64,000 bases of DNA. It comes from Brevibacillus fortis (GTDB lineage: Bacteria; Bacillota; Bacilli; Brevibacillales; Brevibacillaceae). Shown here in pieces: positions 18,312 through 27,404 of this stretch (its first letter is position 1; each line of letters starts with the position of its first letter). Below the pieces are notes generated by a model. The model did not search any database and was not told the DNA's origin. It was given only the letters and a program-made list of their open reading frames with translations. A program made the translations under genes and the position numbers. The DNA is taken from contig NZ_PXZM01000036.1 in assembly GCF_003013395.1 (NCBI RefSeq), positions 186,001 to 250,000 on the forward strand, given 5' to 3'.

Positions 18312-18347
18312 AGAAAAGTCTTTGATAACAAAGGCTTTTCTTTTTTT
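18312..18347 (+). terminator. Terminator of the tRNA gene
   Basis: AGAAAAGTCTTTG pairs with CAAAGGCTTTTCT across ATAA, followed by a T run. Confidence 0.85.
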
Positions 18348-18439
18348 GCGGCAATAATTGCACAAAAACGCACTTGGAAACGAAACTTTTAAGTCGTTCG
18401 TGAGTATTTTCATGTGATAAACCCGAAGGAGGGTATGCA

Positions 18440-18706
18440 ATGAAGGAGATGAACTACGGTCATTAACTTCCCAAAAAGTTCGCAAAACGGTTATCAAGTA
18501 AGGCTGTAAGAAGATACAGGTCTGGAATTCATACTGGATGCATGTATCGGAAAATTTTTTGCTCATGGAATATCAATGATTTCTGGTTTTACAAGTCATA
18601 TCGAGATGCGATTCGAGATTGGGAGACAAGCGATTTTCCTAGAGTGAAGGCGAAGACGAAAAAACAAATCATCAACGAATGGGCAAAATATTACTACCGA
18701 AAATAG
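18440..18706 (+). pseudogene. Small basic protein gene with stop at codon 9
   Basis: A strong AAGGAGGG site precedes ATG 18440. The frame stays open for 89 codons apart from a TAA at 18464-18466. Beyond the stop it encodes a basic, aromatic-rich peptide ending in KIFCSWNINDFWFYKSYRD, a stretch of mixed charge, and EWAKYYYRK. I do not recognise the family. The good ribosome site and clean downstream frame suggest one recent nonsense change. The stretch 18707-18827 shows no gene. Confidence 0.5.
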
Positions 18707-18827
18707 AAGAATCATTGGTGTACAGGGAAGAGCCACGGTATTGAAACGCTTCTTCATCCATGACAAAATGAAAAAAATGACATTCAGGTGTCATCGTACA
18801 ATCCAGTAATAGAATTGGGGGATCGAA

Positions 18828-19745
18828 ATGAGAACCATACTACTCGGCACGAGCAAGTTAGAAGTACCAGTCATCGCGATCGGCTGCATGAGGATTGGGT
18901 CACTAGACAAGCAGCAAGCGGAGCGCTTCGTACAGACGGCGCTTGAACAAGGGGCGAACTTCTTCGACCATGCTGATATTTATGGAAAAGGCAGATGTGA
19001 GGAAGTATTTACAGAAGCGATTCAGATGAGCCCTAGCGTTCGCGAGGGTATCCTTTTGCAATCGAAATGTGGCATCCGGCCCGGCATGTTCGACTTTTCC
19101 AAAGAGCATATTGTGAATGCAGTGGATGGCATTCTAAAACGATTAAAAACTGAATATTTGGACGTATTGCTTTTGCATCGCCCAGACACTCTTGTCGAGC
19201 CGGAAGAAGTAGCGGAAGCATTTGATCTCCTGAAAAGCGCGGGTAAAGTGCGTCACTTTGGCGTCTCCAATCAAAATCCGATGCAGATCCAGCTGTTAAA
19301 CAAATATCTGAAGCAACCAATCGTTGCTAACCAGTTGCAGCTCAGCATTATGAACGCGACGATGATCTCACAAGGCTTCAATGTCAATATGGAGAACACA
19401 TCTGCTGTGAACCGCGATGGCAGCGTACTCGACTTCTGTAGGCTGCATGATATTACGATTCAGCCTTGGTCGCCCTTCCAGCATGGATTTTTCGAAGGAT
19501 CTTTCCTTGGGAACGAGAAGTTTCCCGAGTTGAACAAGAAAATCGATGAAATTGCAGCTAAATATGAAGTAACTAACACGACAATCGCCATCGCTTGGAT
19601 ATTACGGCACCCGGCGAACATGCAACCTGTCATTGGCACGACGAATATCGACCGTATGAAAGACTGCGTGAAAGCAGCACATATTCGCTTGACGCGAGAA
19701 GAGTGGTATGACATCTATCGCGCTGCCGGAAATGTGTTGCCGTAA
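18828..19745 (+). CDS. Aldo/keto reductase, YdhF-like
   Basis: A 305-residue NAD(P)H-dependent reductase of the aldo-keto reductase barrel. The catalytic tetrad is visible: Asp in FFDHADIYG, Tyr in the same motif, Lys in LQSKCGI and His in LLLHRPD. The C-terminal VIGTTN block is the phosphate-binding end of the cofactor site. The closest subgroup by eye is E. coli YdhF. It stands alone between pseudogenes and has a GGGGGATC site before the ATG. Substrate unknown. Confidence 0.88.
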   Translation: MRTILLGTSKLEVPVIAIGCMRIGSLDKQQAERFVQTALEQGANFFDHADIYGKGRCEEVFTEAIQMSPSVREGILLQSKCGIRPGMFDFSKEHIVNAVDGILKRLKTEYLDVLLLHRPDTLVEPEEVAEAFDLLKSAGKVRHFGVSNQNPMQIQLLNKYLKQPIVANQLQLSIMNATMISQGFNVNMENTSAVNRDGSVLDFCRLHDITIQPWSPFQHGFFEGSFLGNEKFPELNKKIDEIAAKYEVTNTTIAIAWILRHPANMQPVIGTTNIDRMKDCVKAAHIRLTREEWYDIYRAAGNVLP

Positions 19746-19800
19746 CTGATTCCACTTACGCAAATACCTGATAGATCTTTGCTCGGTCATAGTCTAATAT

Positions 19801-20100
19801 TCACTGATCATAGCTGTCATAAATACCTCTGATTGCTTCTGGAGTAGTGGCTAATAAATCACAGCCTCGATCGTCATAGATGTGAAATATTGTATGCTTG
19901 CTGGTATTGATAAAGTAGATCCGATGAAAAATACGCGGCTTTAATCCCATATCCTGACGGCAGATTGCTTGTATCATCGGAACAAATGCAAGGTCGGATG
20001 TTTTACACTTCAAAGCGAATCGATGCGTTACGGTGATCAGAGTTCACATCCAGCTCAAAACGGATTCAAATATCCCAGCTATAAAATAAAGGTGGTCTAA
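19801..20100 (-). pseudogene. DUF3885 protein, internally deleted
   Basis: On the minus strand the C-terminal DUF3885 block is intact (HRFALKCKTSDL, then ICRQDMG, FHRIYFIN and IYDDRGCDLLAT). Just upstream an N-terminal piece, PPLFYSWDI followed by a stop and then IRFELD, is also recognisable. The middle of the protein, roughly 70-80 codons judged from memory of the family, is missing, and the two ends are in different frames with at least two stops. A dead gene, previously about 200 residues. DUF3885 has no known function. Confidence 0.7.
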
Positions 20101-20234
20101 GCATTAGCATTGGAAAATGTATGCTGTAAATACTCGTGTACCGCCATCAAAGCACCTCGCTCTACTAAAATGATTCGGAGAAAATAAAATAGGAGAGAAC
20201 AAAAGCTCTCCTACCATCTTTTGAATGTTTTTTT

Positions 20235-20627
20235 CTATTCCTGTAAAAATCCTTTTTGCTTCCACTCTTTGTATAGAGTAAGGTCGCTGCTCACTTGTCG
20301 AAACACCAATCCAATAATTGCTGCGTCATCTAGTAAACCAGCAACAGGAATAAAATCTGTGATTGCGTCTATGGGCGCAACAAAGTACAATATCCCGCCA
20401 ATAATCATTAATATGGATTTAACAGGGATTGCTCGGTATTTTCCGCTCGTCCAATCACCGAAAATACCAAAAAGTAACTGTAAATTCTCCCAAGCATCTC
20501 CGAGTGTTTTTTTATCTGCTTTTTTCATTGCTTTCTTTAAGAGATTAGATGCTTTTTCTTTATCGTTCAGATATTCAGATGCTTTTGATTCATAATTTTT
20601 GAGAAACCTCTTTTCATGTTTGGCCAT
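20235..20627 (-). CDS. YkvA family (DUF1232) membrane protein
   Basis: 130 residues. The N-terminal half is a lysine-rich helical part. The C-terminal half carries the DUF1232 core (IPVKSILMIIGGILYFVAPIDAITDFIPVAGLLDDAAI), with the family hallmark of prolines and aspartates in a membrane hairpin. Function unknown; B. subtilis has several copies. AGGAGG precedes the ATG on the minus strand (20629-20634). Intact amid broken neighbours. Confidence 0.85.
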   Translation of the reverse strand: MAKHEKRFLKNYESKASEYLNDKEKASNLLKKAMKKADKKTLGDAWENLQLLFGIFGDWTSGKYRAIPVKSILMIIGGILYFVAPIDAITDFIPVAGLLDDAAIIGLVFRQVSSDLTLYKEWKQKGFLQE

Positions 20628-20707
20628 AGGACCTCCTATGTTTCGCCGAAGCCAAAAAGGGTGAGAAAACGCTCATTTTTGGCTTCGGTTTCTTTATGTA
20701 GATACGA

Positions 20708-20890
20708 TCATTTAAACCACTTATACATTCCTACAGAACGAGGAGCGGTATACGCAAACCCGAATTGTTCGTATAGTTTATCCGCAGGAACATCTGCGAT
20801 TAGGCTAACATAGCCACTCTTGGGAGCGTTTTGATCTAAATAGTCCATGAGGTGCTGCATGGTGAGCTTATGATTTATTTTGCTCGTAGA
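20708..20890 (-). pseudogene. C-terminal piece of a GNAT acetyltransferase
   Basis: The minus strand encodes MDYLDQNAPKSGYVSL, then ADKLYEQFGF and a GMYKWFK end with a TGA at 20708. This is the last 55-60 residues of a GNAT N-acetyltransferase (the YEQFGF motif of the acetyl-CoA fold). No start or N-terminal part is present upstream. Confidence 0.65.
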
Positions 20891-20905
20891 AAAGCTCCCA
20901 AGCGA

Positions 20906-21889
20906 TTACACCAAGATGATTTTCCCCGTACGATGGCGGCTTTCCGCAAATTGCACTGCCTCTATAACATCATGCAAAGCAAATTTCTCTCCAGGCTCTG
21001 CTAAAATGAGCTTCCCATTCTGAACGAGCTCGATGACTTTCTCAAACGTTTTGTGCCAGGTAGACACAGATACGCGTTGATTCCAGTGGCGCAATAAAAA
21101 CAATTGAGGGAGAACACCAAGCTCTTTCGAGATGATCGACCAATCTACTTGAACTCCCGATAAAAGGCCTAAAGACAAGAAAATCCCGCCGGCACGTGTA
21201 GACTTAGCCAGCTCTAAACCGTCTGGACCGCCAATTGAATCAATAGACGCATGAGCACCGTGTCCGTTCGTTACACTCATGATGGCATCATAGATAGACA
21301 CACGTGAACTGTCGATGACATGCCATGCTCCAAGCTGCATCAGCTTCTCGGTATATCTTGCATTTCGGACGATGGCAATCACCCTAAAACCAAAAAGAGC
21401 GGATAACTGAATAAACAAGCGGCCAATCGCTGAGTTGGCTGCATTGACTAACAAAACCTGATGGGGAGACAGTTGAAGTGTCTCATTGCAGATGACCCAC
21501 GCAGTTATAGGGTTGATGTACAACCGACTGGCGGTATCATCTTGGATCGAATCGGGAACCTCAATGGCTAGCTCGGCTGGCGTTTTTACATATTCTTGCC
21601 AGGTGCCCTCACCGCGTAAAGGCAGAACACGTTTCCCGATAAGAGAGGAGGGAGCAAAATGACCTGTATCAATAACGGTACCAACGCCCTCATACCCAGG
21701 AATTGCGGGAAGGTTGATGCGATGCTTGTACGCACCGCGAATCGGGATAAGATCAGAAGGATTAATCGGACGTGCATTCATTTTCACCAATATTTCATCT
21801 TGCTTCAGAGGTTCAATCAGCCGCTGTTCAATCTTCAATACTTCATGGGGTTCGCCAAATTGTTCATAACGTACAACTTGTGCATACAT
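20906..21889 (-). CDS. MDR-family NADPH oxidoreductase, enoyl reductase/quinone reductase type
   Basis: A 327-residue zinc-independent medium-chain dehydrogenase. It has the GroES-like N-domain (NPSDLIPIRGAY, PGYEGVGTV) and a Rossmann domain with NAANSAIGRLFIQLS in place of the usual glycine-rich loop, then DSIGGPDG. Family members reduce 2-enoyl thioesters, crotonyl-CoA or quinones with NADPH. No zinc ligands are seen. AAGGAG precedes the ATG. No operon partner, so the substrate is open. Confidence 0.85.
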   Translation of the reverse strand: MYAQVVRYEQFGEPHEVLKIEQRLIEPLKQDEILVKMNARPINPSDLIPIRGAYKHRINLPAIPGYEGVGTVIDTGHFAPSSLIGKRVLPLRGEGTWQEYVKTPAELAIEVPDSIQDDTASRLYINPITAWVICNETLQLSPHQVLLVNAANSAIGRLFIQLSALFGFRVIAIVRNARYTEKLMQLGAWHVIDSSRVSIYDAIMSVTNGHGAHASIDSIGGPDGLELAKSTRAGGIFLSLGLLSGVQVDWSIISKELGVLPQLFLLRHWNQRVSVSTWHKTFEKVIELVQNGKLILAEPGEKFALHDVIEAVQFAESRHRTGKIILV

Positions 21890-22264
21890 GGTTGTGCACT
21901 CCTTGCTTTGTCAGCCATAACCGAAAGAAGGATGGTTCTACGACTGTGTATATGGAATCGGAATGTCTTTATCTTACGTATAAAAAATAAACCCCGTCAA
22001 TCAAAACGAGAACTTGGAACGCAGCTACAAAAAAGAACAGATACGCGATCTTATGCTTTTTCTTCCTCTCAAAAGTACCTATCGCTAGAACGATAACCCA
22101 CCCACTTTCGCTTGCAGAGTTTTAGATATTCTGGATAATCCAGAAAAATAAGACCGCTTCTAAATGTTACATTCTTCAAAATTATACCAACATTTTAATG
22201 AGGAAACAAATTTACATAAAATGCGATTGATAAGTGAAAAAGAGCGCATCTGCGCTCTTTCGAA
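21890..22264. other. Gene-free stretch
   Basis: No supported gene. The minus strand holds a short membrane-like frame (FERKKKHKIAYLFFFVAAF and following residues, stop near 21980) but it lacks a normal start codon, so it may be a remnant. Confidence 0.4.
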
Positions 22265-22474
22265 TCATGATTTTGCTCGTGGTGCACTTTCAAATCCTAC
22301 TTTTTTATGCGTGCCATCACAGAACGGTTTCTTCTCGGATTGCCCGCATCGACAGAGTGAAAAAGATGCACCGACTTCATACTTGTCACCTGCTCCGTCC
22401 AGCAAGTCAACCGCACCGGTAACACGAATTGATCCATTGTCGTTAATCTTGATGGTTACTTTTTCTTGATCCAC
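22265..22474 (-). CDS. CDGSH iron-sulfur domain protein
   Basis: 69 residues. The iron-sulfur motif CRCGQSEKKPFCDGTH has three Cys and one His, the ligand set for a 2Fe-2S cluster in mitoNEET-like proteins. A short beta-strand N-terminus (TIKINDNGSIRVTG) precedes it. Bacterial members are small cytosolic electron-transfer or iron-sulfur proteins. AAGGAGGGATGAC precedes the ATG. It stands alone. Confidence 0.9.
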   Translation of the reverse strand: MDQEKVTIKINDNGSIRVTGAVDLLDGAGDKYEVGASFSLCRCGQSEKKPFCDGTHKKVGFESAPRAKS

Positions 22475-22531
22475 ATGTCATCCCTCCTTTTTTACTATCT
22501 TTACCTACTATGCTTTCGAGCAGAAGGGTAT

Positions 22532-22630
22532 GTGGTCAATAATTACTTGTCTAAATGGGAAGAGCCCACCGTCGCGAAAGTGAACGAGCTGGTAGAACAT
22601 GACGAATTCGTGTTAGCTAATCATAAGTGA
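22532..22630 (+). pseudogene. Unidentified C-terminal gene fragment
   Basis: An open frame of 32 codons ending at TGA 22628 with coding-like composition (KWEEPTVAKVNELVEHDEF). There is no ribosome site. It looks like the tail of a larger protein that I cannot name. Confidence 0.3.
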
Positions 22631-22789
22631 CGGCAACGGAATTAATCTTGTTTTTTAATGTTAAAACAGTGTTATTGCATATCTAAATCCATTTCATTAT
22701 ATTTGCAATGAATCTAAGATGGAGAAATTATCTATTTATTTTTACAATATAGAGAGAACTTGGAAGCCGAAGGAGTGAAACGATGAGCA

Positions 22790-23775
22790 ACTCATTTCAG
22801 TTCGTATCTTTAGTGAACTAAAAGATAAGTTTCCCGAGGAATCCTGGTGGTCACGATTCCATCAAGATTTTACCGAAAATCATATTGCGGCTTATTATAA
22901 CGGAAATCTAACATTGTCTTCCCTCGATCTAGATTGGGAGAAGCCGTTTCCGCAGTAGCAGGAGACAACGCTTATTTTCATTGACAGGAAGCTTACGGTG
23001 GACAACCTCTACAATGCAGATACAGATGGCGCATAGGGCTTATGGTGATGGGGGATCTGACTGCTAAAAACATGGCGGTGGGCGGTCAGGAAATCTACAT
23101 CGAGGGAAATCTGTTAGTCGAAGAAATTTTGTGCGGCTCCTACAACCACGGAGAAACCATTGTTAGGTTGATGTGGAGAAGGGCAAACTGAACCCTGGCA
23201 TTTACATTAAGGATGACCATAACCACTATTTTATTTATCTTGAAGAAGACCATGCCGTTAGTCTGCAAAGAAAAACGGAGCATGAAGGAGCGGTATGGGA
23301 AGACATTACCGATAAGCCACAGGAGCAGTTGTCGGATATTACCTACTACTGGATCATGCTGCTAACCTGCGCCAATGTAGCTGAGCTGTATTTGCCGGGC
23401 GTTGACAGGCGCTACATGGAGCGAATTTTGCAGCACCCCACGATTCAGGCATTGGATCCGGCAGGAGAGGAAAACGACGGGTTCTGGGATGGCTCCAAGT
23501 ATTATCGTTTTCGGCAGGCACATACGGACGAGGATGGGGACAATCTGGATGCCCGAATTGAAATTCAGACTCCCGATGGATCATTCTATTTCTATACGTT
23601 AGGTAATGAAAAATTTGTTTCCCGGCATTATCAGCCTCCTAACCAGTACGGGCGCGAGAACATTTCTTATTTAAACTCCATACGCTGGGAAGCATCCGAA
23701 CGCTACTTTACGAAGTTCATGCAGTTTATATCCCGTGAAATAGCGAAGGGCGCTGACACTGAAGATGAATTGTAG
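22790..23775 (+). pseudogene. Bactofilin/polymer-forming-like gene, frameshifted
   Basis: Pieces of one protein follow each other in different frames: KFPEESWWSRFHQDF, a stop, VDNLYNADTDGA, a second stop and frame change, then MVMGDLTAKNMAVGGQEIYI and ILCGSYNHGETIVR. This regularly repeated beta pattern resembles right-handed beta-helix (polymer-forming) proteins. A one-base loss near 23168 separates it from the long intact part 23173-23775, which reads on as VEKGKLNPGIYI. The 200-codon tail could still be translated from GTG 23173, but it lacks a ribosome site and is better read as the end of the broken gene. Function unknown. Confidence 0.6.
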
Positions 23776-23829
23776 GAACAAATAGCCATTGTTGGGGTTT
23801 GTGTAGTAATAGAAAAAAAAAAGGCAAAG

Positions 23830-23867
23830 AAATTGGTGAGGTTTGTTTGTAGTAACCTCACCAATTT
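23830..23867 (+). terminator. Strong hairpin after the broken gene
   Basis: AAATTGGTGAGGTT and AACCTCACCAATTT are exact 14-bp arms. It is symmetric and may serve both strands. Confidence 0.75.
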
Positions 23868-23984
23868 TATTAACTCAATTAAGAAGTTTCATCTAGGGGG
23901 AGCAATGGGCGTTCTAATAAAGCTCTCCTTTTTTTCATAATAAATTGCTCTAGCAAGACTATGACGTGACTCTCCTTTGTTTAA

Positions 23985-24560
23985 CTGTGTTAAAATTCTG
24001 CGTCAATATCCTTCATCATCAAGATAAGTAAGGAAGTGCTGTGTCTTATAGATCCGTCCAAATTCGCGATGGTACGACCTAACATGGTCGGCTTTCCTCC
24101 GCGTTGTTTGGCTTGAATCAGTTGCGTCGGATTGACTGTACCGAGTTTTATAGAACCTGCCACTCTCAACATATCATTCCAATAACGATTACTAATATCT
24201 TTTCGGATTCTATGTTTTGCAAGTTTGTTTCATTCTCCGTAAGCTGCATCTGGATCAATCCTCCAAAATCGAGAGCCTCCAATATCTGCAATGCGAGGGC
24301 TGAATTGATAGCCAAGTAACCCGAATAACCCGAAAATAATATCACTATACCCAGCAGTATCCGTCATAACTTCTCTTGGCTGCAAGACAGTTTGCTGGTT
24401 CCAAAATTCCTGATAAAAGATAGAGAGAGTCTTTGAGTGTGCCAGGTATAACGATTCTATGAAACTTTGTAAACTGATCACTGGTAAAGTTGTAGTATGT
24501 GACACCACTACCCGCTCTGCTTACTTCAAGTAGGAGTTCTGGAAGATCAGTATGGGGAAG
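23985..24560 (-). pseudogene. Tn3-family transposase remnant
   Basis: Minus strand, several frames. From upstream: LPHTDLPELLLEV, then TYYNFTSDQF with IVIPGTLKDSLYLL, then VMTDTAGYSDIIFGLFGLLG and YQFSPRIADIG with FWRIDP, then RVAGSIKLGTVNPTQLIQA and GGKPTMLGR. These are consecutive blocks of the C-terminal DDE region of Tn3 transposases. Frameshifts and stops separate them and both ends of the gene are missing. I saw no 38-bp Tn3 terminal repeats nearby. Confidence 0.8.
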
Positions 24561-24640
24561 AATAGACTACATAGCTTGGGAAAAAGGGGACTTTTCTAGT
24601 AAATAGACAGTTTTATAAATAGACAAAAAATTAACAAATA

Positions 24641-24669
24641 TTACATTGCCATATTTTGGTAATTATAAT
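24641..24669 (+). promoter_or_regulatory. Promoter of the crystallin-like gene
   Basis: TTACAT (24641-24646), 17-base spacer, perfect TATAAT (24664-24669), 45 bp before the start codon. Confidence 0.65.
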
Positions 24670-24713
24670 AGCATATATCTGTATTAAACATTAGCTAATA
24701 GGAGGGATTGAAA

Positions 24714-25388
24714 ATGAAAGGTGTAGTCAGGTTAATAAGTGCTTTAACAACGTTCGTGTTGGCATTCATTGCATTAGGGTCAGCAGTATCCGCGGATGGG
24801 CAAGGTCCAATCACTGGTTCAGGTCCAACAGTTGCTTATTTATGCGAAGATGCAAACTATCAAGGTCATTGTCTGGGTCTAACTCCAGGTGTTATCCTTA
24901 GACTTGATGAAAAATACTTCAATGACAGTGCTTCCTCGATCAAGTTTGTAAATGCTGGAGACCATCAAATATACGCAGTAACTGTTTATGAACACTTAGC
25001 TTATAATGGGCGTAGCACTACTTATTACTTCGATGATCCTGACTTGAGTGATGAATATATTGGGAACGATGAAACTTCTTCTGTAACGATTCTTGGACCT
25101 CTTAAACCTGAAAGTATGCATGGAGTTTACTTGTACGATAACTACGGAATGAGCGGCGATTGGATCAAGTTAAACTCAAGCGCGAGCACTATCCCACTTA
25201 ATGACAAGATTTCATCCATTCGTATCGTCGGACCATATGATATAACGATATTCGAACATGCAGACTTTACTGGAAGAAGTTTGAGTTTTAGTGGTAATGC
25301 TTATCAACAGGGCACCCAGATTCGCGATTTGGTTCCCCACGGATTTAACGACATTACATCCAGCATATTAATCACAAAGCGCTACTAA
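24714..25388 (+). CDS. Secreted four-motif beta-gamma crystallin-like protein
   Basis: An N-terminal signal peptide (about 30 residues, hydrophobic, ending near SAVSADG) is followed by four Greek-key motifs. Each has an aromatic start (YLCEDANYQG, VYEHLAYNG, LYDNYGMSG, IFEHADFTG) and ends in the calcium-site pattern N/D-N/D-x-x-S/T-S: NDSASS, NDETSS, NDKISS, NDITSS. That makes two complete beta-gamma crystallin domains, with all four calcium half-sites apparently intact. Bacterial members are exported, calcium-stabilised and often linked to stress or envelope surfaces. The ATG at 24714 is set by GGAGGG seven bases upstream; an earlier TTG is too close. It has its own promoter and a terminator. 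Confidence 0.85.
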   Translation: MKGVVRLISALTTFVLAFIALGSAVSADGQGPITGSGPTVAYLCEDANYQGHCLGLTPGVILRLDEKYFNDSASSIKFVNAGDHQIYAVTVYEHLAYNGRSTTYYFDDPDLSDEYIGNDETSSVTILGPLKPESMHGVYLYDNYGMSGDWIKLNSSASTIPLNDKISSIRIVGPYDITIFEHADFTGRSLSFSGNAYQQGTQIRDLVPHGFNDITSSILITKRY

Positions 25389-25515
25389 ATTCAAGTTCTT
25401 CATGTCTTTGCACTCCATTATTCTTCATCGTCAACTAATAAAGAAGTTAACTTAAAGCTATTGGCTTTTAATCCATCGTTAGCCTACGAGATAATAAATA
25501 AAACCATCCAAAAGT

Positions 25516-25545
25516 AAAAAGTGACCATTCATTTGGTCACTTTTT
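25516..25545 (+). terminator. Terminator after the crystallin-like gene
   Basis: AAAAAGTGACCA and TGGTCACTTTTT arms around a short loop. Bidirectional in shape. Confidence 0.8.
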
Positions 25546-25682
25546 ATGTTACAACCATTAGTTTTTGTTGTTCGAGTATCCTATCTAGGTTATCTAAAGT
25601 TTGCTGATGAGTTCGTTAGGTAGAGGGGGATCTCCACCTTACTTCTTTTGTCCCTAGTGGTGTTGATAAATTTTGGGGGGCG

Positions 25683-25766
25683 GAGAAGAATCAAAATGCA
25701 ATCGATTTTTATAAGTCAATTGGAATGACAACACAAAGTAGAAGAATGGAGTTTAGATTAAGCTAA
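25683..25766 (+). pseudogene. C-terminal fragment of a GNAT acetyltransferase
   Basis: EKNQNAIDFYKSIGM followed by TTQSRRMEFRLS is the end of a GNAT enzyme (motif N-x-x-A-x-x-F-Y-x-x-x-G). The rest is missing upstream. Its TAA stop is formed by the CTAACGGG repeat. Confidence 0.65.
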
Positions 25767-25779
25767 CGGGCAGTTTAAT
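25757..25779 (+). repeat. CTAACGGG hairpin element, copy A
   Basis: An 8-bp stem (ATTAAGCT with AGTTTAAT, one G-T pair) presents AACGGGC in the loop. First of five copies in 25.7-29.9 kb. Confidence 0.65.
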
Positions 25780-25862
25780 GAAAAGGAAGCAATTCATAAG
25801 AAATATCAATTTTCATATTTGCTATGATTGAATTAATGATAAGCAGAAAGCAGGGTGTTCAT

Positions 25863-26258
25863 ATGAAGAGTTTGGGATCTATGAATGTGGATGTCATTAC
25901 GCTGTTTGTTGAGGATTTTCAGAAGGTGAAGGCGTTCTATCAGGAAGTATTCGGATTTCAAGCCGTATATGAAGACGAGGTCTCGTCGGTGTTTAACTTC
26001 GGGAATATGAGCGTGAACCTTTTGGATATTTCCGAGTCACACGAATTGATGAAACCGGGAACAGTCGCAACACGTGATTCCGGATTCCGTTTCCTACTCA
26101 CCATTTGGGTCGATGACGTGGATGAGGTATGTGAAGAATTGAAAAAACGTGGGGTTGCTCTACTGAACGGTCCGATCGACCGGCCGTGGGGAGTGCGAAC
26201 GGCTACATTCATCGATCCGGCAGGACATGCTTGGGAGATCGCGAAACAATTGCCATAG
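25863..26258 (+). CDS. VOC (glyoxalase/bleomycin-resistance) family protein
   Basis: 131 residues with two beta-alpha-beta-beta-beta units. The N-terminal half opens DVITLFVEDFQKVKAFYQEVFGF, typical of VOC proteins. The C-terminal half ends in RTATFIDPAGHAWEIAKQ, with a metal-type Glu near the end. Members bind or modify small molecules, sometimes giving drug resistance. I chose ATG 25863 because family members start there; the frame is open further up without a ribosome site. Substrate unknown. Confidence 0.85.
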   Translation: MKSLGSMNVDVITLFVEDFQKVKAFYQEVFGFQAVYEDEVSSVFNFGNMSVNLLDISESHELMKPGTVATRDSGFRFLLTIWVDDVDEVCEELKKRGVALLNGPIDRPWGVRTATFIDPAGHAWEIAKQLP

Positions 26259-26274
26259 GAACAGATTTAAAGCA

Positions 26275-26300
26275 TTGAACTAACGGGTTCATTAGTTTAA
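26275..26300 (+). repeat. CTAACGGG hairpin element, copy B
   Basis: TTGAACTAA and TTAGTTTAA form a 9-bp stem (one G-T) around CGGGTTCA. It lies 16 bp after the VOC gene stop. Confidence 0.65.
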
Positions 26301-26322
26301 ATAAATAAGGAGAAGTTTTCTG

Positions 26323-27198
26323 ATGAATATCGAGTTGAGACGTTTGCTCGAAGAAGATCAAAGAGACTTAAAGAATACCCCAGTTAATCGTGTAGAAAGA
26401 GATATTTTAAGGAGGAATCGGGTAAGAGGAATTCTTTCCGAAGGAGGGGTGACCGAAGGGATTGATTATTTTCACGCTGCGTTAATCTTCCAGCACGGTG
26501 ACTCATTAAATGATTGGTTTCAAGCGCATGAATTAGCTAAGAAAGCAAGTGAGCTCGGATATTTCGAAGCAAGATGGCTCGCTGCTGTAGCTCTGGATAG
26601 ATGGCTTGTCTGGCAAGGTAGGCCAGCAAAATATGGTAATCAGTTAATTCCTTTTGGTGGCACTTATCGTTTACCATGTGTTGATCCAGTCACAACAGAT
26701 GAAGAGCGGAAAAAGTGGGGTATAGCAACTCTCGCTGATTTACTTGCGTTTCATGGTCTTCGTGGCTTTGCTTCAATAGAAAAAGAAAATATTGTTTCAG
26801 CAGCTGTTGAAGGATTTCAGATTAACCTGGTTAGACTTAACCGTCATCTTGTCCATAGCCCGAATTTAGAAGGTGTTCACTGCGGCTTTGATGAAGAAAA
26901 CCGTACTATCTTGGAAAATTCATACGGCTGGCGCTGGGTAATAGATAATATGGGCGATTTTATCACCTGCTGGCTTTCTCTGCCTTATGCCCCTAAGATA
27001 GCCCATATCGTAACTGGTGAAGAATCTCCCACTTTCGAAATAACCGAGTATCAGAACCGTCCTGCAATATGGGTTAAGTGCAATGGTTTGTTGACCCTTT
27101 ATTTTTTAAAGCAAGAAGAAATTTGGGCTGTTTCAGGTCGTGATCGTAATGATATAGTAAAAATTTCGAGCAAGGTTGGGGTGCATACTGGAACATAG
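26323..27198 (+). CDS. DUF6624-like protein with added C-terminal domain
   Basis: 291 residues. The first 150 match the DUF6624 pattern as I remember it: an N-terminal RLLEEDQRDL helix, DYFHAALIFQHGDSLNDWFQA, AKKASELGYFEARWLAAVALDRWL and a TTDEERKKWG block. The remaining 140 residues are rich in Trp and Tyr, with GWRWVIDNMGDFITCWL, and I do not recognise them. DUF6624 has no known function. AAGGAGAAG precedes the ATG. It sits between two CTAACGGG elements, in the same direction as the VOC gene. Confidence 0.65.
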   Translation: MNIELRRLLEEDQRDLKNTPVNRVERDILRRNRVRGILSEGGVTEGIDYFHAALIFQHGDSLNDWFQAHELAKKASELGYFEARWLAAVALDRWLVWQGRPAKYGNQLIPFGGTYRLPCVDPVTTDEERKKWGIATLADLLAFHGLRGFASIEKENIVSAAVEGFQINLVRLNRHLVHSPNLEGVHCGFDEENRTILENSYGWRWVIDNMGDFITCWLSLPYAPKIAHIVTGEESPTFEITEYQNRPAIWVKCNGLLTLYFLKQEEIWAVSGRDRNDIVKISSKVGVHTGT

Positions 27199-27223
27199 TG
27201 TTACAGAGTGGGTCAAGTATCCA

Positions 27224-27281
27224 TTCAACTAACGGGTTTTGATAGTTCAATAATATAGCGGGAGTCTAGGACTTTATTTTC
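27224..27281 (+). repeat. CTAACGGG element copy C joined to a 21-bp AGTCTAA motif
   Basis: TTCAACTA and TAGTTCAA form an imperfect stem around AACGGGTTTTGA. The 21-bp motif follows at 27261-27281. Copy E has the same two-part layout. Confidence 0.6.
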
Positions 27282-27315
27282 TGGTCCATGGCTACCGCTG
27301 TTTTGATTGGTAGGG

Positions 27316-27404
27316 TCAGTCTAATACTTATTTCTAACGAGCAACGAATAATTCTTCTTCAAGATTACGCCAGATCAACAGTTCCGGTCTAAAACTTTAT
27401 TATC
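27316..27404 (+). repeat. Two further AGTCTAA motif copies
   Basis: 27316-27334 (a shortened copy) and 27384-27404 (full 21 bp) both match AGTCTAAnACTTTATTwTC with few changes. Confidence 0.6.

Noticed and set aside
17925..18566. Long minus-strand open frame of 213 codons across the tRNA gene
   Set aside because: It contains the GNRTH...SSAIELHP string that results from reading a tRNA backwards, and it overlaps the exporter gene and a terminator. Not a gene.
20616..20813. Plus-strand open frame after the YkvA gene
   Set aside because: It is antisense to the GNAT fragment, which has recognisable protein sequence.
23173..23775. Intact 200-residue gene
   Set aside because: It continues the protein encoded upstream after a one-base loss (IVR followed by VEKGKL), so it is better read as the tail of a pseudogene.
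23985..24560. Active Tn3 transposon
   Set aside because: The transposase is in several frames and lacks both ends, and no terminal inverted repeats or resolvase were seen.
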